64,000 nucleotides of DNA from Aeromonas eucrenophila (lineage in GTDB: Bacteria; Pseudomonadota; Gammaproteobacteria; Enterobacterales; Aeromonadaceae). Made by a program: the position numbers and the translations under genes. The stretch is taken from contig NZ_CDDF01000001.1 in assembly GCF_000819865.1 (NCBI RefSeq), forward strand, positions 1 through 64,000, in the 5' to 3' direction. Each line of letters begins with the position of its first letter. The first letter of the stretch is position 1. The notes under the pieces were generated by a model. The model saw nothing but the letters and a program-made list of their open reading frames with translations. It searched no databases and was not told the origin of the DNA. Positions 14,082 through 21,775 of this stretch are shown in pieces.

Positions 14082-15119
14082 TCAGGCGGGCAGGGCTTCC
14101 CGCCGCAGAGTGCCCTGCTCCTGTGAAGAAGGATAGTGGCGGGCCGCCACGTCCGGGTGGGAGCGCAGCCGACCCTTGAGCACGTTCTCCCCCACCTGAT
14201 AAAAGAGCGGGTTGGTGGGATCGCTCTCCGGTCCCTGCGCCTGGGCTGCCAGCTCGGGTGAGAGCGACAGCAGCGGCACGGTAGCGTCCAGTCTTGCCGC
14301 CATAAAGAAGGCGCAGGAGAGGCGCGAGACCCCGGGAGGCGGGCTCACCACCCGGTGCAGGGTCGCCTTGAGGTAGCCGTTGGAGGCAAGCTCCAGCAGC
14401 TCGCCGATGTTGACCACCAGGGCCCCCGGCAGGGGCGGCGCGGAGATCCAGCCGCTGGCCGTCTCCACTTCCAGGCCGGATTGATCGTCCTGCATCACCA
14501 GGGTCAGGTAGCCCGGATCCTTGTGGGCGCCGACCCCCTGGTCGCTGCTGCCCACTTCCCGCCCCGGGTAGTGGATGAGCTTCATGTGCTGATAGGGGGC
14601 GCCGCGGATGCTGGCATCGAACACATCCGCCGGCTGCTCCAGCACCTCGGCGAAGGCAGAGAGCAGGCCCAGGGTGATGTCGGTGAGGCGCGCCTGCCAG
14701 TTCAGCAGTTGGGTCTTCATCCCGGGCAGGGCGGCGGGCCACTGGTTGGGGCCGGTCAGTCGCTGCCAGGGCTGGTGCAGCGCCTCCGCGCCGATCGCCG
14801 CCTCCTCGCCCATGATGTCAAACTGCTCGCGTCGGTCCGGTCTGGCGCGGGTCAGCTCGGCTCCCACCTGGTTGTAACCGCGAAAATGGGGGGAGTGCAC
14901 CATCTGCACCCTGCGCTTCTCCTGCTCCGGCAGGGCGAAGAAGCTCGCCGCCAGTGCCAGGGTCGCCTTCTGGTCAGCCTCGCTCAGGCCATGGCCGGTC
15001 AGATAAAAGAAACCGACTTCCCGCGCCGCCTGGCCGAGCTTTGCCAGCATCTGGCGGCGAGCCTCGGGGGTGCCACTCAGGGCGGCATAATCGATGATGG
15101 GCAGTGATACGTTTTCCAT
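14082..15119 (-). CDS. 2-oxoglutarate/Fe(II)-dependent dioxygenase, isopenicillin N synthase-like
   Basis: A 345-residue soluble non-haem iron oxygenase. The N-terminal DIOX_N-type half has LPIIDYAAL at about 6-14 and REVGFFYLTGHG at 33-44. The double-stranded beta-helix half has iron ligands H199, D201 (GAHKDPGYLTLV) and H255 (ATLHRVVSPP), and 2-oxoglutarate-binding R266 with S268 (RLS). I chose the ATG at 15119 because GAGGAG lies six bases before it. The ATG at 15125 is only two bases from that site. Bacterial members oxidise varied small molecules and the substrate here is unknown. It is upstream of the trans-sulfuration enzyme gene, perhaps in one transcript. Confidence 0.85.
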   Translation of the reverse strand: MENVSLPIIDYAALSGTPEARRQMLAKLGQAAREVGFFYLTGHGLSEADQKATLALAASFFALPEQEKRRVQMVHSPHFRGYNQVGAELTRARPDRREQFDIMGEEAAIGAEALHQPWQRLTGPNQWPAALPGMKTQLLNWQARLTDITLGLLSAFAEVLEQPADVFDASIRGAPYQHMKLIHYPGREVGSSDQGVGAHKDPGYLTLVMQDDQSGLEVETASGWISAPPLPGALVVNIGELLELASNGYLKATLHRVVSPPPGVSRLSCAFFMAARLDATVPLLSLSPELAAQAQGPESDPTNPLFYQVGENVLKGRLRSHPDVAARHYPSSQEQGTLRREALPA

Positions 15120-15531
15120 GTGCATCTCCTCGCGGGGTCAGATCCGGGCGCCTCGTCCCGTTATCGGATAAAGGTGGGGTGCGCCGCCGGCGGCCCTGAG
15201 GCCGAGCACGAGCGGTCACCCACTGGCTTGAGGTGATACTACGATTCGGAGTTATAACGGCAAAACAACGAATTATTCTTAGTTATATACAAAAATCGAA
15301 ATAGAAATCGAATCCTGTTCGGGGATGGGGGGCTTGAGCGGCATCCACGCCGTTTGGCGGGCGATCCGTTCGAGATGAATCTGGCGCTGGACGCTTTGGC
15401 TGACAGGGGATGAGCAGGCAGAGAAACCTGCTGCGGTAGGCAAAAAGAGACGAGGGAGGCATCGGCCTCCCTCGTTTTTATGGTGTTTCTGGCTATCCAT
15501 GGACGTTGAGGGCCATGGGTCGGCGCGACTA
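15120..15531. other. gene-free spacer with terminator at 15446-15474
   Basis: The AT-rich part at 15240-15315 probably holds the promoter of the leftward oxygenase gene. At 15451-15474 a 10-bp stem (CGAGGGAGGC, ATCG, GCCTCCCTCG) is followed on the minus strand by TCTCTTTTT, a terminator for the NAD(P)-binding protein gene that ends at 15532. No gene is supported. Confidence 0.65.
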
Positions 15532-16170
15532 TCAGTAGCCCAGGGTGAAACGCTGGCGCAGGTGGGCCGGTTGCTCTACCTCGTTCAATACCCCGTCGGC
15601 CAGATCGCCGACGGTGATCCCGGCGGGTTTGTCACCGCTAAACAGCACCTGATCGCCGCCGAGCAGGTAACCGCCGCGCTTCTCGCCGGGTTCGAGGAAC
15701 ACGGGGGGAGAGACAAAGCGCCAGTCGAGGACGGCTTCACGGCGCAGCGCGGTGAGGCCGTCGCGGGCGGCCAGGGCCCCTTGCTTCCACTCAGCCGGGA
15801 AGTCCGGGGTATCCACCAGCTGCACGCCGGGGGCAATCTCCAGGCTGCCGGCGCCGCCGATGACCAGCAGCCAGCTCTTGGCCGCCACCGCCGCATGGAC
15901 GATGGCGCTGGCCCCCTTGAGGTACTGCTCATAGATGTCCGGCACGCTCCAGCCAGGGTTGTAGGCACTGATCACCCGATCGTGTCCCTTGAGCGCCTCG
16001 GCCAGGGCCTCGGGATCCTGGGCGTCTACCGCCACGGCGCGAACCTGGGGATGGGGCGCAATCTTGCTCACATCGCGCACCAGGGCGGTGACGCTGTGGC
16101 CACGGTCGATGGCTTCGTTGAGGATGGCTGTACCGACAAAACCGCTGGCACCGATCAGGGCAATTTTCAT
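15532..16170 (-). CDS. NAD(P)H-binding (SDR-like) protein
   Basis: A 212-residue atypical short-chain dehydrogenase of the NAD(P)H-binding group (YwnB/NmrA-like). The dinucleotide motif GASGFVG is at residues 7-13, and the protein ends soon after the Rossmann domain. There is no clear YxxxK catalytic pair, so it may be a redox sensor or epimerase-like protein. The ribosome site GGAGAA supports the start. It is divergent from a LysR-type gene 100 bases away, a layout in which the LysR protein often controls the neighbour. Confidence 0.85.
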   Translation of the reverse strand: MKIALIGASGFVGTAILNEAIDRGHSVTALVRDVSKIAPHPQVRAVAVDAQDPEALAEALKGHDRVISAYNPGWSVPDIYEQYLKGASAIVHAAVAAKSWLLVIGGAGSLEIAPGVQLVDTPDFPAEWKQGALAARDGLTALRREAVLDWRFVSPPVFLEPGEKRGGYLLGGDQVLFSGDKPAGITVGDLADGVLNEVEQPAHLRQRFTLGY

Positions 16171-16270
16171 GGGGATTCTCCTTCACTGTTGGAATGGGGC
16201 TATCCTACGCCCCCGAATGTGATTTAATAATCCTCTATAAAATGCATTCACTTGTAAGCTGGGTTTAATA

Positions 16271-17173
16271 ATGGATCAGCTCAGACGCTACGCCATCTTC
16301 GCCGCCGTGGTGGAGGCGGGCACCATGACCGGGGCCGCCAAGGCCCTCGGCATGACCCCCTCCGCCGTCAGCCAACACATCAGTCAGCTCGAAAGCCTGC
16401 TCGGCCTCACTCTGCTGCACCGCTCCACCCGTCGCCTCAACCTGACCGAGGCGGGGGAGGTGGTGTGGCAGGGGTGCCAGGCCCTGCAACAGACCCTCAA
16501 TCAGACCGATCTGCGCCTGTCCGAGGTGCGTGACAGCCTGCTCGGCGAGGTGCGGATCACGGCCCCGGTGGGCATGGCTGGCCAGCCCCTGGCGCGGGCG
16601 CTGTCGCCACTGTTGCAGGCCCATCCTGGCCTGTGCATCCAGATCATCGCCGACGATGGCAAGCGGGATCTCATTGCCGAGCGCATCGACGTGGCGCTGC
16701 GGGTCGGCACCCTGTCCGACTCCACCCTGGTGGCGCGTCGGCTGGGGCAGACCCGCATGCTGCTGTGCGCCTCGCCGGCCTACCTCGCCCGCAAGGGCAC
16801 CCCGCGCAGCCCCGAGGATCTGCTGGTCCATGACTGGCTGGCGTCGGACCTGCTCGGCGGTGGCCTGATGCTGCTGGATGAGAAGGGGCAGGGCCACAAA
16901 GTGAAGCCCAAGCCCAGGGTGCTGTGCAACAACGTGCTGCCCCTGCGCCAGTTCACCCTGGCGGGGCAAGGGATCTCGCTGCAGCCGGAGGGGGAAATCG
17001 CGGAGGATCTCGCCTCCGGCCTGCTGCTCGAGCTGTTGCCGGGCTTTCGGGTGCCCCCCATGGAAATCCACGCCATCACCCCTCAGCGGGAGATCCCGGA
17101 GAAGGTGCGGCGGGTGATCGCCGCCCTGCGCCGCCACTTCGAGGAGGGGCAGGGGGCGCCGTCCCGGTCGTGA
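16271..17173 (+). CDS. LysR-family transcriptional regulator
   Basis: A 300-residue regulator. The N-terminal winged helix-turn-helix spans residues 1-60 (FAAVVEAGTMTGAAKALGMTPSAVSQHISQLE is split as AAVVEAGTMTGAAKALG and TPSAVSQHISQLE). The C-terminal part is a two-lobe substrate-binding-like sensor domain. It resembles the group that includes AaeR/DmlR (short RxT-LTEAG linker). It probably controls the divergent NAD(P)H-binding protein gene and itself. The effector is unknown. Confidence 0.9.
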   Translation: MDQLRRYAIFAAVVEAGTMTGAAKALGMTPSAVSQHISQLESLLGLTLLHRSTRRLNLTEAGEVVWQGCQALQQTLNQTDLRLSEVRDSLLGEVRITAPVGMAGQPLARALSPLLQAHPGLCIQIIADDGKRDLIAERIDVALRVGTLSDSTLVARRLGQTRMLLCASPAYLARKGTPRSPEDLLVHDWLASDLLGGGLMLLDEKGQGHKVKPKPRVLCNNVLPLRQFTLAGQGISLQPEGEIAEDLASGLLLELLPGFRVPPMEIHAITPQREIPEKVRRVIAALRRHFEEGQGAPSRS

Positions 17174-17347
17174 GAGGTGAGTGAAGGTCTCGAATGGCCA
17201 AGGGGCTCTATCCAGCTGGAGAGGGGCGGCGCCCTGGCGTGCAGGCTGGCGGCCAGCAGAGGACTTGCCGCCAGGGCGGCGGCCATGTTTAATGTGCACT
17301 TCCTGAACGGAGGCTGAACCTTCGCAGGCAGAGACCCCGAATCCACC

Positions 17348-18259
17348 ATGACAGCAAGCATCCCCCTCGCGCATCCCGGCCAGGCACCACAGGCCCGGGC
17401 CCATTTCACCCGCATCGAGCGGGTGCTCGACTACATCCATGCCCATCTGGATGAGCCCCTCTCTCTGGAGCAGCTGGCGGAGCAGAGCTGCTGGTCCCGC
17501 TGGCAGTTGCAGCGGGTATTCCTGCACGAGACAGGGCTGACCGTGGCCCACTATGTGCGGGAGCTGAAACTGAGCCAGGCGGCAGAGGCGCTGCTCTCGA
17601 GCCGGCAGCGGGTGCTGGATCTGGCGCTCTGTTATGGCTTTGGCTCCGAGGTGAGCTTCAGCCGCGCCTTCAAGCAGCACTTTGGCTGCTCGCCCCTGGC
17701 CTATCGCAAGCGGGGACAGCGGCTGGGTCTCTCCATGCCGCTGGTACGGGCCCAGACGCCGCAGGCCTGCGAGCCCAAATGGGTGCAGGTGCGGGTCGAG
17801 AGCCGGGCTGGTTTCGTGCTGCACGGGATCAAGGGGGAGATCCGGGGACTGTTTGCAGCGAATCCCGACTTCCATCAGACGGTGCCCGCCATCTGGCGCG
17901 CTGCCCAGGCGGCCGGGGGCTTGCCCTCGATGGGGGAGCTGCTGGGGGTGGTGGACGTGTCGGCGGCGGGGGAGGCGCTGCCCTATTGGGCCGGGGTGGC
18001 GGCGACGGAAGAGGAACCTCTGCCCGCTGGGTTCGCCCGGCTGGCTATCCCGCCTCAGGAATATGCGGTGCTCAGCCACGTGGGCCCCATCCACCAGCTG
18101 GCAGAGACCCTCAACTGGTTCATCCTGCACTGGCTGCCCGGCTCCTGCTACCGGGGGCTGGATGGCTTCGAGCTGGAGTGCTACGGCCCCCACTTCAACG
18201 GGGCGCAGGCGGATGCCCGCATGGAGTACTGGCTGCCCATCGCCCCCTGCGAGGGATAA
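17348..18259 (+). CDS. AraC-family regulator with GyrI-like effector domain (Rob-like)
   Basis: A 303-residue regulator. Two helix-turn-helix motifs fill residues about 18-115 (LEQLAEQSCWSRWQLQRVF, then LDLALCYGFGSEVSFSRAFKQHFG and the PLAYRKR end). Residues about 140-300 form a GyrI-like/AraC effector-binding domain ending in EYWLPIAP. This order is that of E. coli Rob, which controls efflux and stress genes. It lies between a LysR gene and an EAL gene that converges on it, so it is probably a single-gene unit. Confidence 0.88.
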   Translation: MTASIPLAHPGQAPQARAHFTRIERVLDYIHAHLDEPLSLEQLAEQSCWSRWQLQRVFLHETGLTVAHYVRELKLSQAAEALLSSRQRVLDLALCYGFGSEVSFSRAFKQHFGCSPLAYRKRGQRLGLSMPLVRAQTPQACEPKWVQVRVESRAGFVLHGIKGEIRGLFAANPDFHQTVPAIWRAAQAAGGLPSMGELLGVVDVSAAGEALPYWAGVAATEEEPLPAGFARLAIPPQEYAVLSHVGPIHQLAETLNWFILHWLPGSCYRGLDGFELECYGPHFNGAQADARMEYWLPIAPCEG

Positions 18260-18274
18260 GCAGCCCTTCCCCCG

Positions 18275-19798
18275 CTATGTCTGGGGGAGAAAGTGCTGGC
18301 TGAATTCGGTCGGCGGCAGGGGCTTGGCGAAGTAGAAGCCCTGCTGAAAATCGATGTCATAGCGGCGCACCATCTCGACCTGGGCCGCGGTTTCCACCCC
18401 CTCGGCCACCAGCGCCACCTCCATCCTGCGGGCGAGATCCAGGATGTTCTCGACGATGAGGCGCGAGGGCCCCTCCTCCTGGATCCCCATGATAAAGCTG
18501 CGATCGATCTTGATGATGTCCACATGGAACATCTGCAGGTAAGAGAGGCTGGAGTGGCCCGTGCCGAAGTCATCGATGGCCACCAGCACCCCCATCTCAT
18601 CCAAGGCGTCGAAGATGCTCAGGGTCTGGGCATCGCCCTCGAGCATCTCCCGTTCGGTGAGCTCCAGCACCAGCCGGATGTCGTGACCCGAGAGGGCCGC
18701 CAGGAAGGCGCGACACTCGGTCAGGATATCCTGGTTCTTGAAGTGCTGGGCGCAGACGTTGATGGCCACATGAAAGCCGGGGGGCAGCCTGTCGGCCACC
18801 CTGAGCAGATAGTCCAGGGTCTGCTCCATCAGCTGGCGGGTCATGGGTACTATGTAGCCGCACTCTTCCGCCAGGGGGATGAAGTGGCCGGGGGCTATCA
18901 TGCCCTGCTCCGGGTGGCGCCAGCGCATCAGCACCTCGACGCCGCAGAGCTTGCCGTCCCCGCTCATGACAGGTTGCAGGAAGGGAATGAACTCCCGGGC
19001 CGCCAGCGCTCTTGCCAGCTCACGGCGCGGCGAGCCACCCCGGCCGCTGAGATGGAAGCTGAGCAGCCCCAGCAGCAGCGCCAGCACAGGCGTGGCGAGC
19101 AGGGTGTCTCTGTTGTAATCCCAGGCGAAGGCCAGGATCTGCGGGTAGCCGTTGAGGGCCACCAGCCGGTAGGGATGTCCTTCCAGCGGGCTCGACAGCA
19201 GCTTGCCCTCGTCTTGCAACAAGGGGGCGGCGGAGAGGGTCCTGCCATGACCGTCGAGGGCCCTGTCTCCCAGGATGAAGAAGAGGTTGTCCTCTCCCTT
19301 GACGGCCCGCAGGGCGCCGAAGATGTGAAAACCGTCCAGCTCGGCCAGCAGGGTGCGTTTGCCAAGCTGCTTGCGATAGAGGATGGCGGTCTGGTTGGTG
19401 ATGGGGCTGTGGCTCGCCAGGATCAGCTCCTGCTTGCCAAAGAGGTAGTCCGGCAGATTCTGCGCCTGGATGGGTCTGTGCAGTGTGGTGCAGAGCAAGC
19501 GGTGGCCTTCCAGCACGTAGAGCGCGCGGGCGTAGGGAGAGGCGGTGATGAGATCCCGCAGCGCCAGGCTGTTCTCCTTGCAGGCGCGCCCGACCAGGGG
19601 ACGCGCCGATTCGATCAGCGCCTGGCTGTCATCGATGGCGCCGTCGATCATCGCCTCGGCATGGCGCAGGCTGCGCTCGCTGTCCTTGCGAAGGCCCGCC
19701 GCCGCCTGCATCAGGTTGAGGGCGAGCAGGGCGATCAGCAGGCCAACGCCGAGCAGGGCGGCCAGACGCAGTCGTTGTTTGAGGGTTTCAGTCGGCAT
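18275..19798 (-). CDS. cyclic-di-GMP phosphodiesterase, CSS-motif/EAL type
   Basis: A 507-residue inner-membrane enzyme that should hydrolyse cyclic-di-GMP to pGpG. A membrane helix at about 15-35 and a second near 240-257 enclose a periplasmic segment with two cysteines (GRACKEN and LLCTTLH), as in CSS-motif phosphodiesterases, where a disulfide holds activity down. The EAL domain keeps the catalytic set in order: GVEVLMRW (EVL in place of EAL), INVCAQHF, LELTERE, IDDFGTGHSSL, IKIDRSF, EGVET. I chose the ATG at 19798. An in-frame TTG at 19849 and ATG at 19834 are alternatives. The gene overlaps the end of the upstream GGDEF gene by 11 bases, so the two are probably translationally coupled. 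Confidence 0.88.
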   Translation of the reverse strand: MPTETLKQRLRLAALLGVGLLIALLALNLMQAAAGLRKDSERSLRHAEAMIDGAIDDSQALIESARPLVGRACKENSLALRDLITASPYARALYVLEGHRLLCTTLHRPIQAQNLPDYLFGKQELILASHSPITNQTAILYRKQLGKRTLLAELDGFHIFGALRAVKGEDNLFFILGDRALDGHGRTLSAAPLLQDEGKLLSSPLEGHPYRLVALNGYPQILAFAWDYNRDTLLATPVLALLLGLLSFHLSGRGGSPRRELARALAAREFIPFLQPVMSGDGKLCGVEVLMRWRHPEQGMIAPGHFIPLAEECGYIVPMTRQLMEQTLDYLLRVADRLPPGFHVAINVCAQHFKNQDILTECRAFLAALSGHDIRLVLELTEREMLEGDAQTLSIFDALDEMGVLVAIDDFGTGHSSLSYLQMFHVDIIKIDRSFIMGIQEEGPSRLIVENILDLARRMEVALVAEGVETAAQVEMVRRYDIDFQQGFYFAKPLPPTEFSQHFLPQT

Positions 19799-21308
19799 AG
19801 TGGACCCGGTTCTTGCCACTGTGCTTGGCCTCATAAAGGGACTGATCAACCTTCTCGATCAGCTGTGGGATGGATTCCTGTTGCCATTGGCCGAGCCCGG
19901 CGGAGAAGGTCACCACCAGATCCGCCTCACGCCACTGGCGGGTTGCTACCCGCTGGCGCCACTGATCCAGCAGTGCCATGGCCGCCTCCTTGTCCTGGCC
20001 GGGGATAAGGATGGCCAGCTCCTCGCCGCCATAGCGGTAGAGGTTTGCCCGTCTGCCCGCGCTTTGCACTCCCTCCTGCGCCACCGTCTTGAGCACCGAA
20101 TCCCCCATCAAGTGGCCTCGTTTGTCATTGATGGCTTTGAAGTTGTCCAGATCGACCATGCCGAGGAAGAAAGGGTGGCCGCTGGCAAGGCAGGCAGCCA
20201 GATCCTGATCGAAGCTGCGACGATTGAACAAGCCGGTGAGGGCATCCGTGGTGGAGGCGGTGACGGCCTCCTGCATCAGCTCGTGACCGCTCTGGATCTC
20301 CTGGCGCAGCAGGTTGTCGGGTTTGTCGAGATCGATGCGCCCGACGCGCAACATGGCGACGATCTGGATGATCATCTTGTTGAAGGAGTTGCGCAGGGAT
20401 CCCCAGCACAGCAGGCAGATCAGCAGGCAACCGGGGGCGGCGATCAGCAAGAGATCGGCATCGGCACGGCTGACCTGCTTGAATTCGGCATCGCTGACGG
20501 TGTAGATGACGAACCAGTCCGGATTGGAGAAGGAGTAGTAGTAGACATGGGACTGGCTCTTCTCATCGAAGAGGTGATCGGCGCCATTGGTCATCTTGTT
20601 GATGAGGGCGGGATCGACGCTGTGGCGAAACAGGTTGCTCACGTCGGAGTGCAGCAGGATGTCGCCGGCCCTGTCCACCACGTAGAACTCCCCCTTGAGC
20701 GGGCTCTTGAGCTGACGCAGGGGGTAGCTCAGGTGCTCGAGGTTGAGATCCATGGCCAGGGTGCCGAGCGGATAACCTTCCTTGCTGACGATGAGCTGGG
20801 AGATGGAGACGGTCTGCAATCCCGTTTGCGCATTGGTGTAACGATTGCTGTAACTGACGAACAGGCTGCGGGAGGTGGACGACCTGAACCAGGGGCGTTT
20901 GGTGGCATCGAAATCGGTGGCAACCGGCAGGAAGGGGACCGTATTGAAGTTGCCTTGCAGATCGGAGGCCACGATGCTGGTGATGTTCGGATTGATAGAC
21001 AACGTTTGTATCAACACGGTGCGCAAAGGGGATTTTTCCTCGTCCAGAAAGGCCCCCAGCCGCTGCTCGTCGATGAAGTTGCTCGTCTCGTTGAGGGTGT
21101 ATTCCAGCGGCTTGAACTGCTGCTCGATAAACTGGGTGGCCATGTTGTGGACGAACATGGCGGCCATCGAATGAGACGTCTGCTCGGCCGAGCGCTGGAT
21201 CATGTAACTCACCGTCGCCATGCTGATGAGCATGGTCAGAATGACCACGCTGAAGGAGATATTGAGCTGGGTATTGCAGTGCAGGTCTTTGCTGATGATG
21301 CTGTTCAT
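19788..21308 (-). CDS. membrane-bound diguanylate cyclase (GGDEF) with periplasmic sensor
   Basis: A 506-residue inner-membrane protein. Helix one is near residues 15-38 and helix two near 298-320. The periplasmic part between them looks like a dCACHE ligand sensor (LRTVLIQTLSINPNI, then VVDRAGDILLHSD). The cytoplasmic GGDEF domain occupies the last 165 residues with DALTGLFNRRSFD, then the active-site YRYGGEELAILIPG. The GGEEL signature is intact, so cyclic-di-GMP synthesis is expected. No RxxD product-inhibition site is seen before it. It overlaps the EAL gene, giving a synthesis/degradation pair under one promoter. Confidence 0.9.
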   Translation of the reverse strand: MNSIISKDLHCNTQLNISFSVVILTMLISMATVSYMIQRSAEQTSHSMAAMFVHNMATQFIEQQFKPLEYTLNETSNFIDEQRLGAFLDEEKSPLRTVLIQTLSINPNITSIVASDLQGNFNTVPFLPVATDFDATKRPWFRSSTSRSLFVSYSNRYTNAQTGLQTVSISQLIVSKEGYPLGTLAMDLNLEHLSYPLRQLKSPLKGEFYVVDRAGDILLHSDVSNLFRHSVDPALINKMTNGADHLFDEKSQSHVYYYSFSNPDWFVIYTVSDAEFKQVSRADADLLLIAAPGCLLICLLCWGSLRNSFNKMIIQIVAMLRVGRIDLDKPDNLLRQEIQSGHELMQEAVTASTTDALTGLFNRRSFDQDLAACLASGHPFFLGMVDLDNFKAINDKRGHLMGDSVLKTVAQEGVQSAGRRANLYRYGGEELAILIPGQDKEAAMALLDQWRQRVATRQWREADLVVTFSAGLGQWQQESIPQLIEKVDQSLYEAKHSGKNRVHYAD

Positions 21309-21775
21309 GGGCGCTACCTGGTGGCCTTGTATCGTCTCGAATAGGGCTGATTATAGGGGAGGGGAGTCTATAGTTGCCCCTGTCAACGGGGCTTGACCCG
21401 GATCAATTGGGTTGATGAAAAAAGAGCCATTACTCTATATTTGGTATCGCGAATGACCAATTCTGTCGCAGCTTCCGCTGCCTTATAAATAAACAGTAAT
21501 CATTCGCGCTAAAAAATCGCAATAAAACCCTATAGATGACTACCCCCTTCGCGGCGGTCTCTTGCGGCCCCCCATGTTCCCTCCTGCGATGCGTGGTCGC
21601 TTGTGTCCCTTCCAGGTTTCTCCCCGCAATTCGCGGTCAAATGGCACCGAACAACCCCTTTTCTCTCCGTTTCCCCCGCCAACATGCCCCAAATTGTTAA
21701 TTCAGGGGCAAAATAGAACAATAAAATGCAAATGATATTTGTTACCATTCACATGCAGTAGCAGTCGAGGATCAG
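21309..21775. other. divergent spacer between GGDEF gene and siderophore receptor
   Basis: About 470 bases without a supported gene. The part at 21537-21690 is unusually rich in C and T on the plus strand, and I could not explain it. The right end holds the Fur-type site. Confidence 0.5.
21728..21746. promoter_or_regulatory. Fur box
   Basis: GCAAATGATATTTGTTACC matches the 19-bp Fur consensus at 13 positions. It lies 30 bases before the start of a TonB-dependent siderophore receptor gene, where iron repression is expected. Confidence 0.65.

Noticed and set aside
16265-18193. Leftward 642-codon frame opposite the LysR and AraC genes
   Set aside because: It spans two well-supported genes and the gap between them, and its sequence is the His/Gln/Gly-rich type typical of antisense frames in GC-rich DNA.
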